Source of the DNA: CAZVLQ01 sp964628185
Lineage (GTDB): Bacteria; Pseudomonadota; Zetaproteobacteria; Mariprofundales; Mariprofundaceae
Assembly: GCA_964628185.1 (NCBI GenBank)
Contig: CAZVLQ010000010.1
Coordinates: forward strand, 1-64,000
Direction: 5' to 3'
Length of the DNA stretch: 64,000 nt
Below are positions 24,418 through 33,286 of the stretch, one piece after another (the first letter of the stretch is position 1; each line of letters begins with the position of its first letter). A program made the translations under genes and the position numbers. Below the pieces are notes generated by a model. It did no database searches. It was not told the DNA's origin and was given only the letters and a program-made list of their open reading frames with translations.

Positions 24418-25920
24418 TCACAAAAGAGCCTCGCGTACGGCAACTGCCAACACGGGCAACTGGCCGGCGCGATACCAGCCCTTTCGTTCCCCGGCCATGG
24501 CATGCAGGCCTGCGGCGGCGGGCACGGCCGCCTCCACCGCCAAGCCCCGGGCCAGCAGTCCGCCGATCATGCCCGCCAGCACATCACCGGTTCCCGCCGT
24601 TGCCAGCCGGCTGCAACCGAACGGACACAACCAGACGCGCCGGTCCGGGGAAGCAACAAGGGTTTCGGCCCCTTTCAGCACCACCCAGCCGGCCAGCGAC
24701 CGTGCCAGGTTCAGCACAGCCCTCAGGCGATCCTGCTGCACTTCGGCGGCCGAGCAACCAAGCAGTCTGCCAGCCTCGCCGGGATGAGGCGTAAAAACGG
24801 TGATCGCGCCGCGACCGGAGGCCAGCCGGCGCAGACTGTCATCCGCCGCGATCATGTTCAGCGCATCGGCATCGAGTACCAGCGGCGTTGAAGCTTCAAG
24901 CAGTTGCAGCAGCATGGACTGCTGTGATGCGCCCCAGCCGGGGCCCGCGATCAGAGTATCGGCGGAATGCCATGTTGCCGCATCCTGCGCATGTACCATA
25001 ACCTCCAGGCTTGACCCTGCGATGATGGCGTAAACATCCTCGGGGCAGGCAATACTGACCAGCCCCGCATGCACCGCCATGGCACCCGCCGCAGCCAGCC
25101 TCGGCGCGCCGGTATAGCCTTTTGATCCGCCAAACACCCAGACATGACCGAAGCTGCCCTTGTGCGCGGTCCGTTCCGATTCCGGAAATGCCGATCTCAC
25201 AACGCCTTCGTCGATAACCACGGCTGTGCGGACACCGTTTTCCTCCGTCCGCCATGCATCATCAATGGCAGTATCCGGGATACCGATATCCGCCGCCGGC
25301 ATCAACCGGCCGGCATATTCGCGCCCCGAGCCCAGCCAGTGCCCCCATTTCGTGGCAGCGATCGGCAGCGTGCATGCGGCCTTTACGGCCACACCCATCA
25401 CCCTGCCGGAATCGCTGTTGACGCCGCTGGCAATATCCACGGACAGTACGGGCCGGCCGGCGGCGTTGATCCGTTCCACCACTTCCCGCATCCAGCCCTC
25501 CACCGGCCGGGCAAGACCCGTTCCGAAAATGGTGTCCACCAGCATCACCGAACGCGCCATCCAGCCGTTCAGGCATGCCATCGCTTCCGGACCGCAGGCC
25601 GTCCGAATCTTGACCCCGGCCTGAATTGCCAGCCGGGCATGTTCGGCCGCATCGCCGTGAAGGGATTCCGGCGCAACCAGCGCAACAACAGTGACATCCA
25701 CATTCCCCTGCGCCAGAAAACGCGCCGCCGCATAGCCGTCGCCGCCATTGTTCCCGGCGCCGGCAATGATCACGATGCGGCCGGAATCCGGCGCGCATTC
25801 AAGCGCCGCCTTCGCCACCGCCCGTCCGGCCCGTTCCATCAGCACCGTTCCCGGCACGCCATCCGCGATGGCCCGCGCATCCGCCCGGCGCATCTGCTCC
25901 GCCGTGAGAATCAGTTGCAT
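24418..25920 (-). CDS. nnr: Bifunctional NAD(P)H-hydrate epimerase / ADP-dependent NAD(P)H-hydrate dehydratase
   Basis: A 500-residue repair enzyme for hydrated NAD(P)H. The N-terminal YjeF domain (about 1-215) has AGAGNNGGDGYAAARFL near residue 50. The C-terminal ribokinase-like dehydratase domain has VFGGSKGYTGAPRLA, FTPHPGEAGRL, VVLKGAETLVASP and the catalytic GTGDVLAGMIGGLLA. The start overlaps the acpS end by ten bases. It belongs to the era-recO-pdxJ-acpS-nnr cluster and ends 43 bases before sdhC. Confidence 0.94.
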   Translation of the reverse strand: MQLILTAEQMRRADARAIADGVPGTVLMERAGRAVAKAALECAPDSGRIVIIAGAGNNGGDGYAAARFLAQGNVDVTVVALVAPESLHGDAAEHARLAIQAGVKIRTACGPEAMACLNGWMARSVMLVDTIFGTGLARPVEGWMREVVERINAAGRPVLSVDIASGVNSDSGRVMGVAVKAACTLPIAATKWGHWLGSGREYAGRLMPAADIGIPDTAIDDAWRTEENGVRTAVVIDEGVVRSAFPESERTAHKGSFGHVWVFGGSKGYTGAPRLAAAGAMAVHAGLVSIACPEDVYAIIAGSSLEVMVHAQDAATWHSADTLIAGPGWGASQQSMLLQLLEASTPLVLDADALNMIAADDSLRRLASGRGAITVFTPHPGEAGRLLGCSAAEVQQDRLRAVLNLARSLAGWVVLKGAETLVASPDRRVWLCPFGCSRLATAGTGDVLAGMIGGLLARGLAVEAAVPAAAGLHAMAGERKGWYRAGQLPVLAVAVREALL

Positions 25921-26300
25921 GGATTCGATTCGGCAATGGCAAAGGCCATGGCCACCCCGTCATCATCGGTCAGTGAAATATGCACGCGAATCACGCCAAG
26001 CCGCTGCGCCGCCACCGCTGCGCCGGCATGCAAAAATACCTCCGGCTTGCCGGAAGCCTGATGAATGGTTTCAATATGGCATGGGGCGACGCCCTGTCTG
26101 AATCCCGTACCCAGCGCCTTGGCCACGGCCTCCTTGGCTGCGAACAGCATGGCCAGCCTTCGCGGCAGTCGTCCTTTTGATTTCGCCTGCCCGATTTCGG
26201 AGGGCGTATAAACACGGTGTAAAAAACGCTCGCCGAAACGCTCCAGAGATGTGGCAATGCGCATAACCGGCACGCGGTCCGTACCGATTCCGGCGATCAC
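25911..26300 (-). CDS. acpS: Holo-[acyl-carrier-protein] synthase
   Basis: A 129-residue phosphopantetheinyl transferase attaching the CoA-derived arm to acyl carrier protein. GIGTD at residues 4-8 carries the metal-binding Asp, and FAAKEAVAKALGTG near residue 53 carries the catalytic Glu and Lys. Length is typical. It overlaps pdxJ by four bases and nnr by ten, implying translational coupling. The pdxJ-acpS pair is a long-known proteobacterial arrangement. Confidence 0.94.
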   Translation of the reverse strand: MIAGIGTDRVPVMRIATSLERFGERFLHRVYTPSEIGQAKSKGRLPRRLAMLFAAKEAVAKALGTGFRQGVAPCHIETIHQASGKPEVFLHAGAAVAAQRLGVIRVHISLTDDDGVAMAFAIAESNPCN

Positions 26301-27007
26301 TGCTCCATCACCGCTCTGAAATCGGCCACGGCCTGCTTCAGCCCCTTGAAAAGGGCATCGGCGATAATGGCGTGGCCGATATTCAGCCCTTCAATGTTAC
26401 GTATGGCCACGATATCCGGCGTATTATTCACAGTCAGGCCATGCCCGGCATGCACGCTCAGGCCCAACTCCTTCGCCAGCCGGGCGGCGGCCTCGATACG
26501 CAGCAGTTCCTTTTTGCGGGCTTCACCTTCCAAATTGGCATAGTGCCCGGTATGCAATTCCACCACCGGCGCACCGATGGCATGAGATGCCGCTACCTGA
26601 TCTGCCTCCGGATCAATAAACATGGACACCCGCACGCCGGCGTCCATCAGACGCTTCACCACGCTTGCCAGCCTGACCCGGTGCGCCACGACATCCAGGC
26701 CGCCTTCCGTCGTCAGCTCCTCGCGCTTTTCCGGCACCAGACAGCAGGCGGCGGGTTGCAGTTCGCAACAGATCGCCACCATCTCATTGGTCGCGGCCAT
26801 CTCCATGTTCAGATGCAGCCCCGGCGTCCGGGCGAGCCGGCGCATGTCCGCATCCTGGATGTGGCGTCGATCTTCACGCAAATGGGCGGTGATGCCGTCC
26901 GCACCCCCCGCAAGGCACAGCGGAACAGCCTTGACCGGATCAGGATAATCCGTCTTTCTGGCCTGCCGCAAGGTGGCAATATGATCAATGTTCACGCCCA
27001 GATGCAC
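26297..27007 (-). CDS. pdxJ: Pyridoxine 5'-phosphate synthase
   Basis: A TIM-barrel enzyme of 236 residues closing the vitamin B6 ring from 1-deoxyxylulose-5-phosphate and the PdxA product. It begins HLGVNIDHIATLRQAR after the initiator and contains ITAHLREDRRHIQD and SVHAGHGLTVNN. I chose GTG 27007, preceded by a strong GGGAGGAG box at good spacing. The upstream in-frame ATG at 27049 would lie deeper in recO and adds a non-conserved leader. Either way the 5' end overlaps recO. Confidence 0.93.
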   Translation of the reverse strand: MHLGVNIDHIATLRQARKTDYPDPVKAVPLCLAGGADGITAHLREDRRHIQDADMRRLARTPGLHLNMEMAATNEMVAICCELQPAACCLVPEKREELTTEGGLDVVAHRVRLASVVKRLMDAGVRVSMFIDPEADQVAASHAIGAPVVELHTGHYANLEGEARKKELLRIEAAARLAKELGLSVHAGHGLTVNNTPDIVAIRNIEGLNIGHAIIADALFKGLKQAVADFRAVMEQ

Positions 27008-27710
27008 ACGTTTCTCCTCCCCTGCCGAAATCTCCTGATATTCCACCATTCAGTAACAACGGTTTCAAGCCATGGCAATGTAGCACATCCTGGATCATTC
27101 GCCGCCACATCATCAAATCATGACCGGGCAAATATACCGTGGGGCTGTCCATGTGGCCAAGAATTCCTCGTCTGAGGCCGGTGCTCACTTCCGCGCCGGC
27201 GCCACAACCACGACAGCAAAGCTCACCCTCGTTCCATATCAAAACATCTTTACGTTTGCCACAGTGCCAGCAATGATCCAGTTGTCCCAGCCAGCCTTCT
27301 TTTCCCAGCAGATACCATGCCGCGGCCAGCATGCCGGAGTCCCCCGGACGGGCATTCATCACCGCCAGGGCCCGACACAGGGTCATGAAGCCATGCGGAT
27401 CGCCTTCGTGAAACAGACCGGCCGCCAGCGCATTGATCTGTAATCCTTCCAGCATACGCGCTTCGCTGACCATAGCCCGGCCACGCTGCGTATCCGTTAA
27501 ACATCCCATACCGCTACGCCCCGGCCGCCATGCGAGTTTCAGGGCATATAATGGCGCCAGAGTGGCCCGAAACGGGCTGGTCGCCCTTCGTGCGCCGCGC
27601 GCCATCAGTGACAGTCTGCCATGTTCAGCCGACAGCACGTGAACAATCAGCGATGTTTCACCATAGGGAATGCGGCGCAGAAGCAACGCCGCATCGCGTA
27701 TTTCCGCCAT
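26985..27710 (-). CDS. recO: DNA repair protein RecO
   Basis: A 241-residue RecF-pathway mediator. An N-terminal OB-fold (ALLLRRIPYGETSLIVHVLS) is followed by GLLSLMARGARR-like RLSLMARGARRATS. The central zinc site has CWHCGKRKDVL and CCRGCGAG, giving four cysteines. It lies 44 bases after era and overlaps pdxJ, in the usual era-recO-pdxJ order. Confidence 0.9.
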   Translation of the reverse strand: MAEIRDAALLLRRIPYGETSLIVHVLSAEHGRLSLMARGARRATSPFRATLAPLYALKLAWRPGRSGMGCLTDTQRGRAMVSEARMLEGLQINALAAGLFHEGDPHGFMTLCRALAVMNARPGDSGMLAAAWYLLGKEGWLGQLDHCWHCGKRKDVLIWNEGELCCRGCGAGAEVSTGLRRGILGHMDSPTVYLPGHDLMMWRRMIQDVLHCHGLKPLLLNGGISGDFGRGGETCASGREH

Positions 27711-27754
27711 CAGATGCTCATCCGCGTAAATGAAACCCTTTGTGGTGAAAAAGC

Positions 27755-28672
27755 CTATAATCCAAGAGCGCTCAACTTGCCCGGATGATCAAACCAGCCC
27801 GGATCCACCCTGACCCAGAGTTTCAGATTGACATGGCAACCAAACAGCGCCTCCAGGCCTTTACGGGCCGTCATGCCGATGGCCTTCATGCGTGTTCCGG
27901 CTCTGCCGATCAGCATCGGCTTGTGCCGTGCATTGCCCACCAGAATTACGGCTTCAATATCCACGCCTGATTTCGATTCACAAAAGGCCTCGATATCCAC
28001 CGCGGTCTGAAACGGAATCTCCTGCTGCATGGCCAGAAACACCTGCTCACGCACATACTCGGCTGCCAGTTGCCGCTGGCTCTGATCCGTATACCAGTCG
28101 CTATCGTAGATTGCCGGCCTTTCCGGCAAATGCCTTGTCAGTTCATTCAGAAAGTCGTCAACCTGCACTCCTCGCTTGGCGGAAACAGGGATCCAGGCGG
28201 CGGCATTCGGGTCAAGCACCTGCATCTCGGCAAGGCGGGGAAGCAGGGCGGCCTTGTTGATACGGTCCACCTTGTTCAACACGTGGATGCGGGGCCGGGC
28301 AAGCGACCCGTCCGCAAAACGTGCGATCAGGGCGCGGGTGCCTGCATCCAGGGGCCTTGTTACATCCTGCATAACAGCCAGCACATCCGCTTCCGCGGCG
28401 GCGGCATAGGCGATGCGCACCATGTTGCGGTTCAGTAATTTTTTTCCCCTGTGGATACCCGGCGTATCAATAAACACGATCTGGCGGTTTGAATCCGTAT
28501 AAATACCCAGAATGCGATGACGTGTCGTTTGCGGCTTGGGCGTTACGATTGCCACCCTAACGCCAATAATACAATTCATTAATGTAGACTTGCCGACATT
28601 CGGCCTGCCGAGCAACGCCACGGTGCCGCACCGAAACCGTTCAGTCGTAATGACCCGCCTCCGTGAAATCAT
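27755..28672 (-). CDS. era: GTPase Era
   Basis: A 305-residue ribosome-assembly GTPase acting on 16S rRNA. G1 GRPNVGKS is at residues 22-29, DTPG (G3) near 70 and NKVD (G4) near 133. A C-terminal KH domain holds the GRAGTRMKAIG loop. Length is normal. It heads the recO-pdxJ-acpS-nnr cluster; rnc, often upstream, is absent here. Confidence 0.95.
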   Translation of the reverse strand: MISRRRVITTERFRCGTVALLGRPNVGKSTLMNCIIGVRVAIVTPKPQTTRHRILGIYTDSNRQIVFIDTPGIHRGKKLLNRNMVRIAYAAAAEADVLAVMQDVTRPLDAGTRALIARFADGSLARPRIHVLNKVDRINKAALLPRLAEMQVLDPNAAAWIPVSAKRGVQVDDFLNELTRHLPERPAIYDSDWYTDQSQRQLAAEYVREQVFLAMQQEIPFQTAVDIEAFCESKSGVDIEAVILVGNARHKPMLIGRAGTRMKAIGMTARKGLEALFGCHVNLKLWVRVDPGWFDHPGKLSALGL

Positions 28673-28722
28673 CCCCGCCGGACGGCCGGAACGCCTGCCT
28701 GCTGACCGGAAAGATCAGACTG

Positions 28723-29196
28723 CTATTTTTCCTTTGCACGCTTTTTCGCCATTCTCGCGGCTCGTTCCTTTTCCAGGGCCTTTTTAAATTTCTCACGGCG
28801 GTTTTTGTTGCCCTTTGCGATGCCTTTCCTGATCCTGGTATACCATTTCTGAAGCCATTTGCGTGAATCCGATTTGTCTTCCTCAACGGCTTTCATTTTC
28901 GCCTTGATCCTGTCACTGCCGCGCACCGTGGTCATTCCCAGTTTTTTCGGCGCGGATGCTTTCACAGCATCCCCCGAATGAAGGCGCCTTTCCTCCATGG
29001 CCCTGATTTTAGCACGCAGGCGCGCGGCACGGGCCTGCCTTGCGGTTTCCTTCGAAACATCGGCCGGCTGCGTCTGTCCTGCAATGTGCACAGGGCTGAC
29101 AGCAGGGGCATTATCATCTGCCCACAGCTGAACCGGCATGCCGGTTAAATAAATAAATGCGACGGCAACCAGATAGAATGGCCTGTTTTTCATCAT
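28723..29196 (-). CDS. Hypothetical secreted, highly basic protein
   Basis: A 157-residue protein that I do not recognise. Residues 1-26 form a good signal peptide (hydrophobic core FYLVAVAFIYLTGM, end QLWADD). The mature part is rich in Arg, Lys, Ala and Glu and is predicted as long helices (TARQARAARLRAKIRAMEERR). It ends in a strongly basic KRAKEK tail. No Cys and no known domain are seen. It may be a periplasmic or outer-envelope protein binding acidic polymers, but that is a guess. An AAGGGGGGA box precedes ATG 29196. The gene is between aspS and era, with short gaps on both sides. Confidence 0.65.
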   Translation of the reverse strand: MMKNRPFYLVAVAFIYLTGMPVQLWADDNAPAVSPVHIAGQTQPADVSKETARQARAARLRAKIRAMEERRLHSGDAVKASAPKKLGMTTVRGSDRIKAKMKAVEEDKSDSRKWLQKWYTRIRKGIAKGNKNRREKFKKALEKERAARMAKKRAKEK

Positions 29197-29250
29197 TCCC
29201 CCCTTAAACAATTCACAAGATTGTCGTTTGTCTGAATTAATGGCCAGTTA

Positions 29251-31038
29251 TTACTGATGAACCGCCGCCGTACGGCGCAGGCGCAAACCCAGTTCCTTAA
29301 GCTGGGCATCATCCACCTGCGAAGGTGCTTCACACATCAGATCGGCAGCCCGTTGCGTTTTTGGAAAGGCGATGACATCGCGGATGGATTCCGTTCCCAG
29401 CATCAGCGCCAGCACGCGATCCAGGCCAAAGGCCAGACCACCGTGCGGTGGAGCGCCGTACTGCAAGGCGTCAAGCAGGAAACCGAATTTTCGCCTGGCT
29501 TCTTCGCCGGAGATGCCCAGGGCGGCGAATACGCGCGACTGGGTTCCGGTATCATGAATACGGATGGAGCCGCCGCCGATTTCGGTGCCGTTCCATACCA
29601 GATCGTAGGCCTGGGAACGCATGGCAAGCGGCTCGGAATCCAGTAGCGCCATATCCTCCGCCACGGGCGCGGTAAAGGGATGATGCAGGGCGTCCAGCCG
29701 TTTTTCATCCTCGTTCCAGCCAAACATCGGAAAATCCACCACCCACACAAAGTGATGGTCATCTTCTCTGAACAAACCCAGGTCCTGACCGATTCGGACG
29801 CGCAAATGCCCCAGCGCTTCATTAACAAGCTTCGTGCTTCCCGCGCCAAAAAACAGTAAATCGCCATTTTCCGCATCGCATGCATTCAGCAAGCCGCGCA
29901 GCACATCATCGGAGAGAAACTTGACGATGGGCGACTGAAGACCCGAAGGAAGCGCATCGGCGTCATTGACCTTGATCCATGCCAGTCCCCCGGCGCCGTA
30001 GATACCGACAAATTCCGTGTAACCATCAATCTGCTTCCGGGTCAGGGCGCCGCCACCGGGCACTCTCAGCACCTTCACCATGCCACCTGTTTCGGCCGGC
30101 TCGCGGAAGACCTTGAAATCAGCCTGCCGCATCAATGCGGTGATATCCGTATGCTCCAGATCAAAGCGCATATCCGGGCGATCCAGGCCATAGCGGGCGA
30201 TCGCATCCGGGTAGGTGATGCGTGGAAACGGTGTTTCCAGCTTCACGCCCAGCCCCGCCTCAAACATCACGGAAACCAGGCCTTCGGCCACATTTATGAC
30301 ATCATCCTGCGTGACAAATGACATTTCGAGATCAACCTGGGTGAATTCCGGCTGCCGGTCCGCACGCAGATCCTCATCGCGGAAACAGCGGGCGATCTGG
30401 TAATAACGGTCCATACCCGCCACCATCAGAAGCTGCTTGAATATTTGCGGGCTTTGCGGCAGGGCGTAAAAAGATCCCGGATAAACACGGCTGGGCACCA
30501 GATAATCGCGCGCGCCCTCCGGTGTGGACTTGTTCAGGACCGGTGTTTCAATTTCCAGAAAATCCTGCTGGTCCAGATAATTGCGCGCCGCATGCATGAC
30601 CTTGTGTCTGAGCGCCATGTTCGCCTGCATCCCGGGACGGCGCAGGTCCAGATAGCGGTATTCCAGCCGGTGCTGTTCCCCCGCATCGCAGTCATCCTCG
30701 ATCAGAAACGGCGGCGTTTTCGCCCGGTTCAGCACCCGGATGTCGGCGGCCTTCACCTCGATAGCTCCGGTGGCCAGCCTGGAGTTGATCGTTTCCGGTG
30801 AACGTGGAATCACCTTGCCGATCACTTCGATTACATCCTGTTGACGCAGCGAGTGAGCCAATTTGTGCACCCGCGGGGTATCCGGGTGCGCCACCACCTG
30901 TACCAGCCCGAAGCGATCACGTACGTCAAGGAACACAACGCCGCCATGGTCGCGGTTGGTCTGCACCCAGCCGCATAGCCGCACTGTCCGGTTGATGTGA
31001 TCAGCCGTAAAATCACCACAAAAGGTGCGCTGTGTCAT
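29251..31038 (-). CDS. aspS: Aspartyl-tRNA synthetase
   Basis: A 595-residue class IIb synthetase. The N-terminal OB-fold anticodon domain has VRLCGWVQTNRDHGGVVF. Motif 2 is in RCFRDEDLRADRQPEFTQVD near residue 220. The bacterial GAD insertion is in the middle, and motif 3 GGLAFGLDRVLALM is near the C-terminus. Length is that of bacterial AspRS. Whether it also charges tRNA-Asn depends on gatCAB elsewhere in the genome. Confidence 0.96.
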   Translation of the reverse strand: MTQRTFCGDFTADHINRTVRLCGWVQTNRDHGGVVFLDVRDRFGLVQVVAHPDTPRVHKLAHSLRQQDVIEVIGKVIPRSPETINSRLATGAIEVKAADIRVLNRAKTPPFLIEDDCDAGEQHRLEYRYLDLRRPGMQANMALRHKVMHAARNYLDQQDFLEIETPVLNKSTPEGARDYLVPSRVYPGSFYALPQSPQIFKQLLMVAGMDRYYQIARCFRDEDLRADRQPEFTQVDLEMSFVTQDDVINVAEGLVSVMFEAGLGVKLETPFPRITYPDAIARYGLDRPDMRFDLEHTDITALMRQADFKVFREPAETGGMVKVLRVPGGGALTRKQIDGYTEFVGIYGAGGLAWIKVNDADALPSGLQSPIVKFLSDDVLRGLLNACDAENGDLLFFGAGSTKLVNEALGHLRVRIGQDLGLFREDDHHFVWVVDFPMFGWNEDEKRLDALHHPFTAPVAEDMALLDSEPLAMRSQAYDLVWNGTEIGGGSIRIHDTGTQSRVFAALGISGEEARRKFGFLLDALQYGAPPHGGLAFGLDRVLALMLGTESIRDVIAFPKTQRAADLMCEAPSQVDDAQLKELGLRLRRTAAVHQ

Positions 31039-31091
31039 CGCCTGTAAAACCTCCGGGAACCAAGGCGGCGCAGCCTACCTGCAAGATCAGT

Positions 31092-32234
31092 TCATGCAAA
31101 GAAGTGGGTGGGGTTGAAAGCGACGGCCATGGCGACGGCTGTTTCGATGCACTGCAAAGGGGTGTAAAAATGCGGTGAAAAACGGATGCCGCCGCCTCTT
31201 AAGGCGCAGATAACGCCTGAATCCATCAGATGCCGGTACAGGGCGGCATGCCCGTTATCATCCAGATCCTTGCGGCGAAACGTGACAATGCCGGACATGC
31301 GTTTGGGATCGGAACTGGAAAGTAATTGCAGCGAGTCCTCATGCATCACGGCATCCGTCAGTCGTTTGGCGCGTTGCAGCACTCCGGCCTCGACTGTTTC
31401 CATGCCGATCTCCTCCAGCAGGCTTAACGAGGCGTTCAGCGCGTGAATACCCGGCATGTTCGAACTGCCCGGCTCGAAACGGCGGGCGGATTTGGCCGGC
31501 GCCCATTCCATGCGCTCAAAATCGCCGGCATGCTCAACCATATGCCAGCCGTACTGCTTCAGATGCAGGCGTTCACGTAATGCGGGGCGAGTGTAGAACA
31601 CGGCCAGGCCTTCCGGCCCGAGCATCCATTTATGACCGTCCGCTACGACCACGTCGGCGCGGCAGGCCTGCGTATCAAAACGCAGCGCGCCAAGACTCTG
31701 AATGGCATCGACACAGAAAATAATGTCATGCTCCCGGCAAAACGCGCCAAGACGCTGAAGATTCAGTCGCAGGCCGGAAGCATACTGGACGGAGCTGACG
31801 GTAAGCAGCCGCGTGCGTGCATCGCACAACGCCAGCAGCGCCGCTTCCGGATCATCGCCGACAATATCGGCAAGGCGCAATTCAACGCCCCCGCCCTTCA
31901 GCGATTCCCAGACGATCCGGTTGGATGGAAACTCCCCCCGGGCGGAAACGATATTACTGCCGGATCCCCAGTCCAGGCCATAGGCCAGCAGCGACAGGCC
32001 TTCGGAGGTATTCTTGACCAGGGCGATGTCCTCCGCGCCGCCGGCATTAAGCAGCCGCTTCAATCTGCCCTTTAACTCGCGTTCCACCTCCAGCCATCGG
32101 GGATAATCCGCCGCTCCCTGGCGCATGTTTTCCCCGGCAAATTCCCTCACTGCTTCAGCGGTGCGCCGCGGCCAGACGCCCACGGCGGCGTGATTGAGAT
32201 AGATCAGGCCATGGCGCAACGGGAATTCATTCAT
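31092..32234 (-). CDS. Class V aminotransferase (cysteine desulfurase-like)
   Basis: A 380-residue fold-type I PLP enzyme. The start YLNHAAVGVWP and KNTSEGLSLLAYGL are class V features. The PLP lysine is in VVADGHKWMLGPEGLAVFY near residue 200, and RFEPGSSNMPGIHAL is the phosphate loop. It lacks an obvious desulfurase active-site Cys loop, so it may be an isopenicillin-epimerase-like or selenocysteine-lyase-like enzyme of unknown substrate. Its ATG overlaps the K+ channel stop by four bases, suggesting coupled translation. Confidence 0.82.
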   Translation of the reverse strand: MNEFPLRHGLIYLNHAAVGVWPRRTAEAVREFAGENMRQGAADYPRWLEVERELKGRLKRLLNAGGAEDIALVKNTSEGLSLLAYGLDWGSGSNIVSARGEFPSNRIVWESLKGGGVELRLADIVGDDPEAALLALCDARTRLLTVSSVQYASGLRLNLQRLGAFCREHDIIFCVDAIQSLGALRFDTQACRADVVVADGHKWMLGPEGLAVFYTRPALRERLHLKQYGWHMVEHAGDFERMEWAPAKSARRFEPGSSNMPGIHALNASLSLLEEIGMETVEAGVLQRAKRLTDAVMHEDSLQLLSSSDPKRMSGIVTFRRKDLDDNGHAALYRHLMDSGVICALRGGGIRFSPHFYTPLQCIETAVAMAVAFNPTHFFA

Positions 32235-33253
32235 ATCCTGCCCGGCGGCCTTCTGCGCTCATCCAACAGCTTGCCGCAGTGCGGACAACGGACCGACGCC
32301 TGCTCCGTCCTGCTCTCGGCCATTTCCTCATGCAAAAGCAGGCTCGCCTCATCCCGGTCAAGACCGAGATCGGCCCGGGTTCCCTCCAGCAAATGCCTCT
32401 CATCCTCATTTATCATGCCTTTTTCAAGCACCTTGCGCACCACCAGCCTGTAGGACTCACGCCGCTTCTGAAGTTCCTGGGTAAAACCCGCGGCGATAAT
32501 GCCCGCCGGCAGGGCGGCGATGCCGATACCCAGGATCACGATGATGCCGCTGAAAAAGCGTCCCGCATCCGTGACCGGCACGACATCGCCGTAACCTACC
32601 GTAGTCAGCGTCACTGTCGCCCACCACATTGATTTTGGAATATTGCCGAAGAATTCCGGTTGAACATCGCGTTCCGCCACGTACATGCCGGCCGATGCCA
32701 GCACCGTCAAAACCAGGAGAACGAACAGGGCGGCGCCAAGCGAACGGGATTCGGCCCGAATAACCTTGAAGAGTATCTCCAGCGCGGCAAAGTGGCGTGT
32801 CAGCTTGAACACCCGCAGCAAGCGCAGCACACGCAAAATACGGGTATCCACATTAAAAAACGCACCAAGAAAAAACGGCAGGATGGCTACCAGATCCACG
32901 ATCGCCATGGGCGTGACCATGTACCTCAGCCGGCCGGCCAGCGGCCGTCTATAGCGCCCGTCCTCAACGCTTACCCAGACGCGAAACACATATTCAACGG
33001 CAAAGGCTATAATGGAAAAAAGCTCAAAGGTATTGAAAAAGCGCTGGTGGGCCGCGCCGATATCGCGCACGCTCTCAAGCATGACCGCGATCACATTGGC
33101 GACAATCAGCACCATGATAGCGATGTGAATCAGTCTTCCGGCCCGGCGTCCGCCGGGCTGCTCCAGAATATTGTAAATGCGCCGCCTTGGCGTCGGCCGC
33201 GAATTAAATGACGGGCTTTTTACGGGATCACGGCCACTTTGTTGCATGCTCAC
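32231..33253 (-). CDS. Voltage-gated potassium channel, six-TM, with C-terminal zinc-ribbon-like tail
   Basis: A 340-residue ion channel with six transmembrane helices. S4 is the Arg-rich segment RILRVLRLLRVFKLTRH near residue 140, and the pore has the K+ filter TVGYGD. A cytoplasmic C-terminus follows and ends in CPHCGKLLDERRRP, half of a zinc ribbon. The start is GTG 33253, or ATG 33247 two codons later; neither has a good ribosome site. It overlaps the downstream aminotransferase gene by four bases. It may set membrane potential together with the K+-dependent pyrophosphatase upstream. Confidence 0.88.
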   Translation of the reverse strand: MSMQQSGRDPVKSPSFNSRPTPRRRIYNILEQPGGRRAGRLIHIAIMVLIVANVIAVMLESVRDIGAAHQRFFNTFELFSIIAFAVEYVFRVWVSVEDGRYRRPLAGRLRYMVTPMAIVDLVAILPFFLGAFFNVDTRILRVLRLLRVFKLTRHFAALEILFKVIRAESRSLGAALFVLLVLTVLASAGMYVAERDVQPEFFGNIPKSMWWATVTLTTVGYGDVVPVTDAGRFFSGIIVILGIGIAALPAGIIAAGFTQELQKRRESYRLVVRKVLEKGMINEDERHLLEGTRADLGLDRDEASLLLHEEMAESRTEQASVRCPHCGKLLDERRRPPGRI

Positions 33254-33286
33254 ATGGTAACGTTATTACCCCGGTGCTTCAAAACA

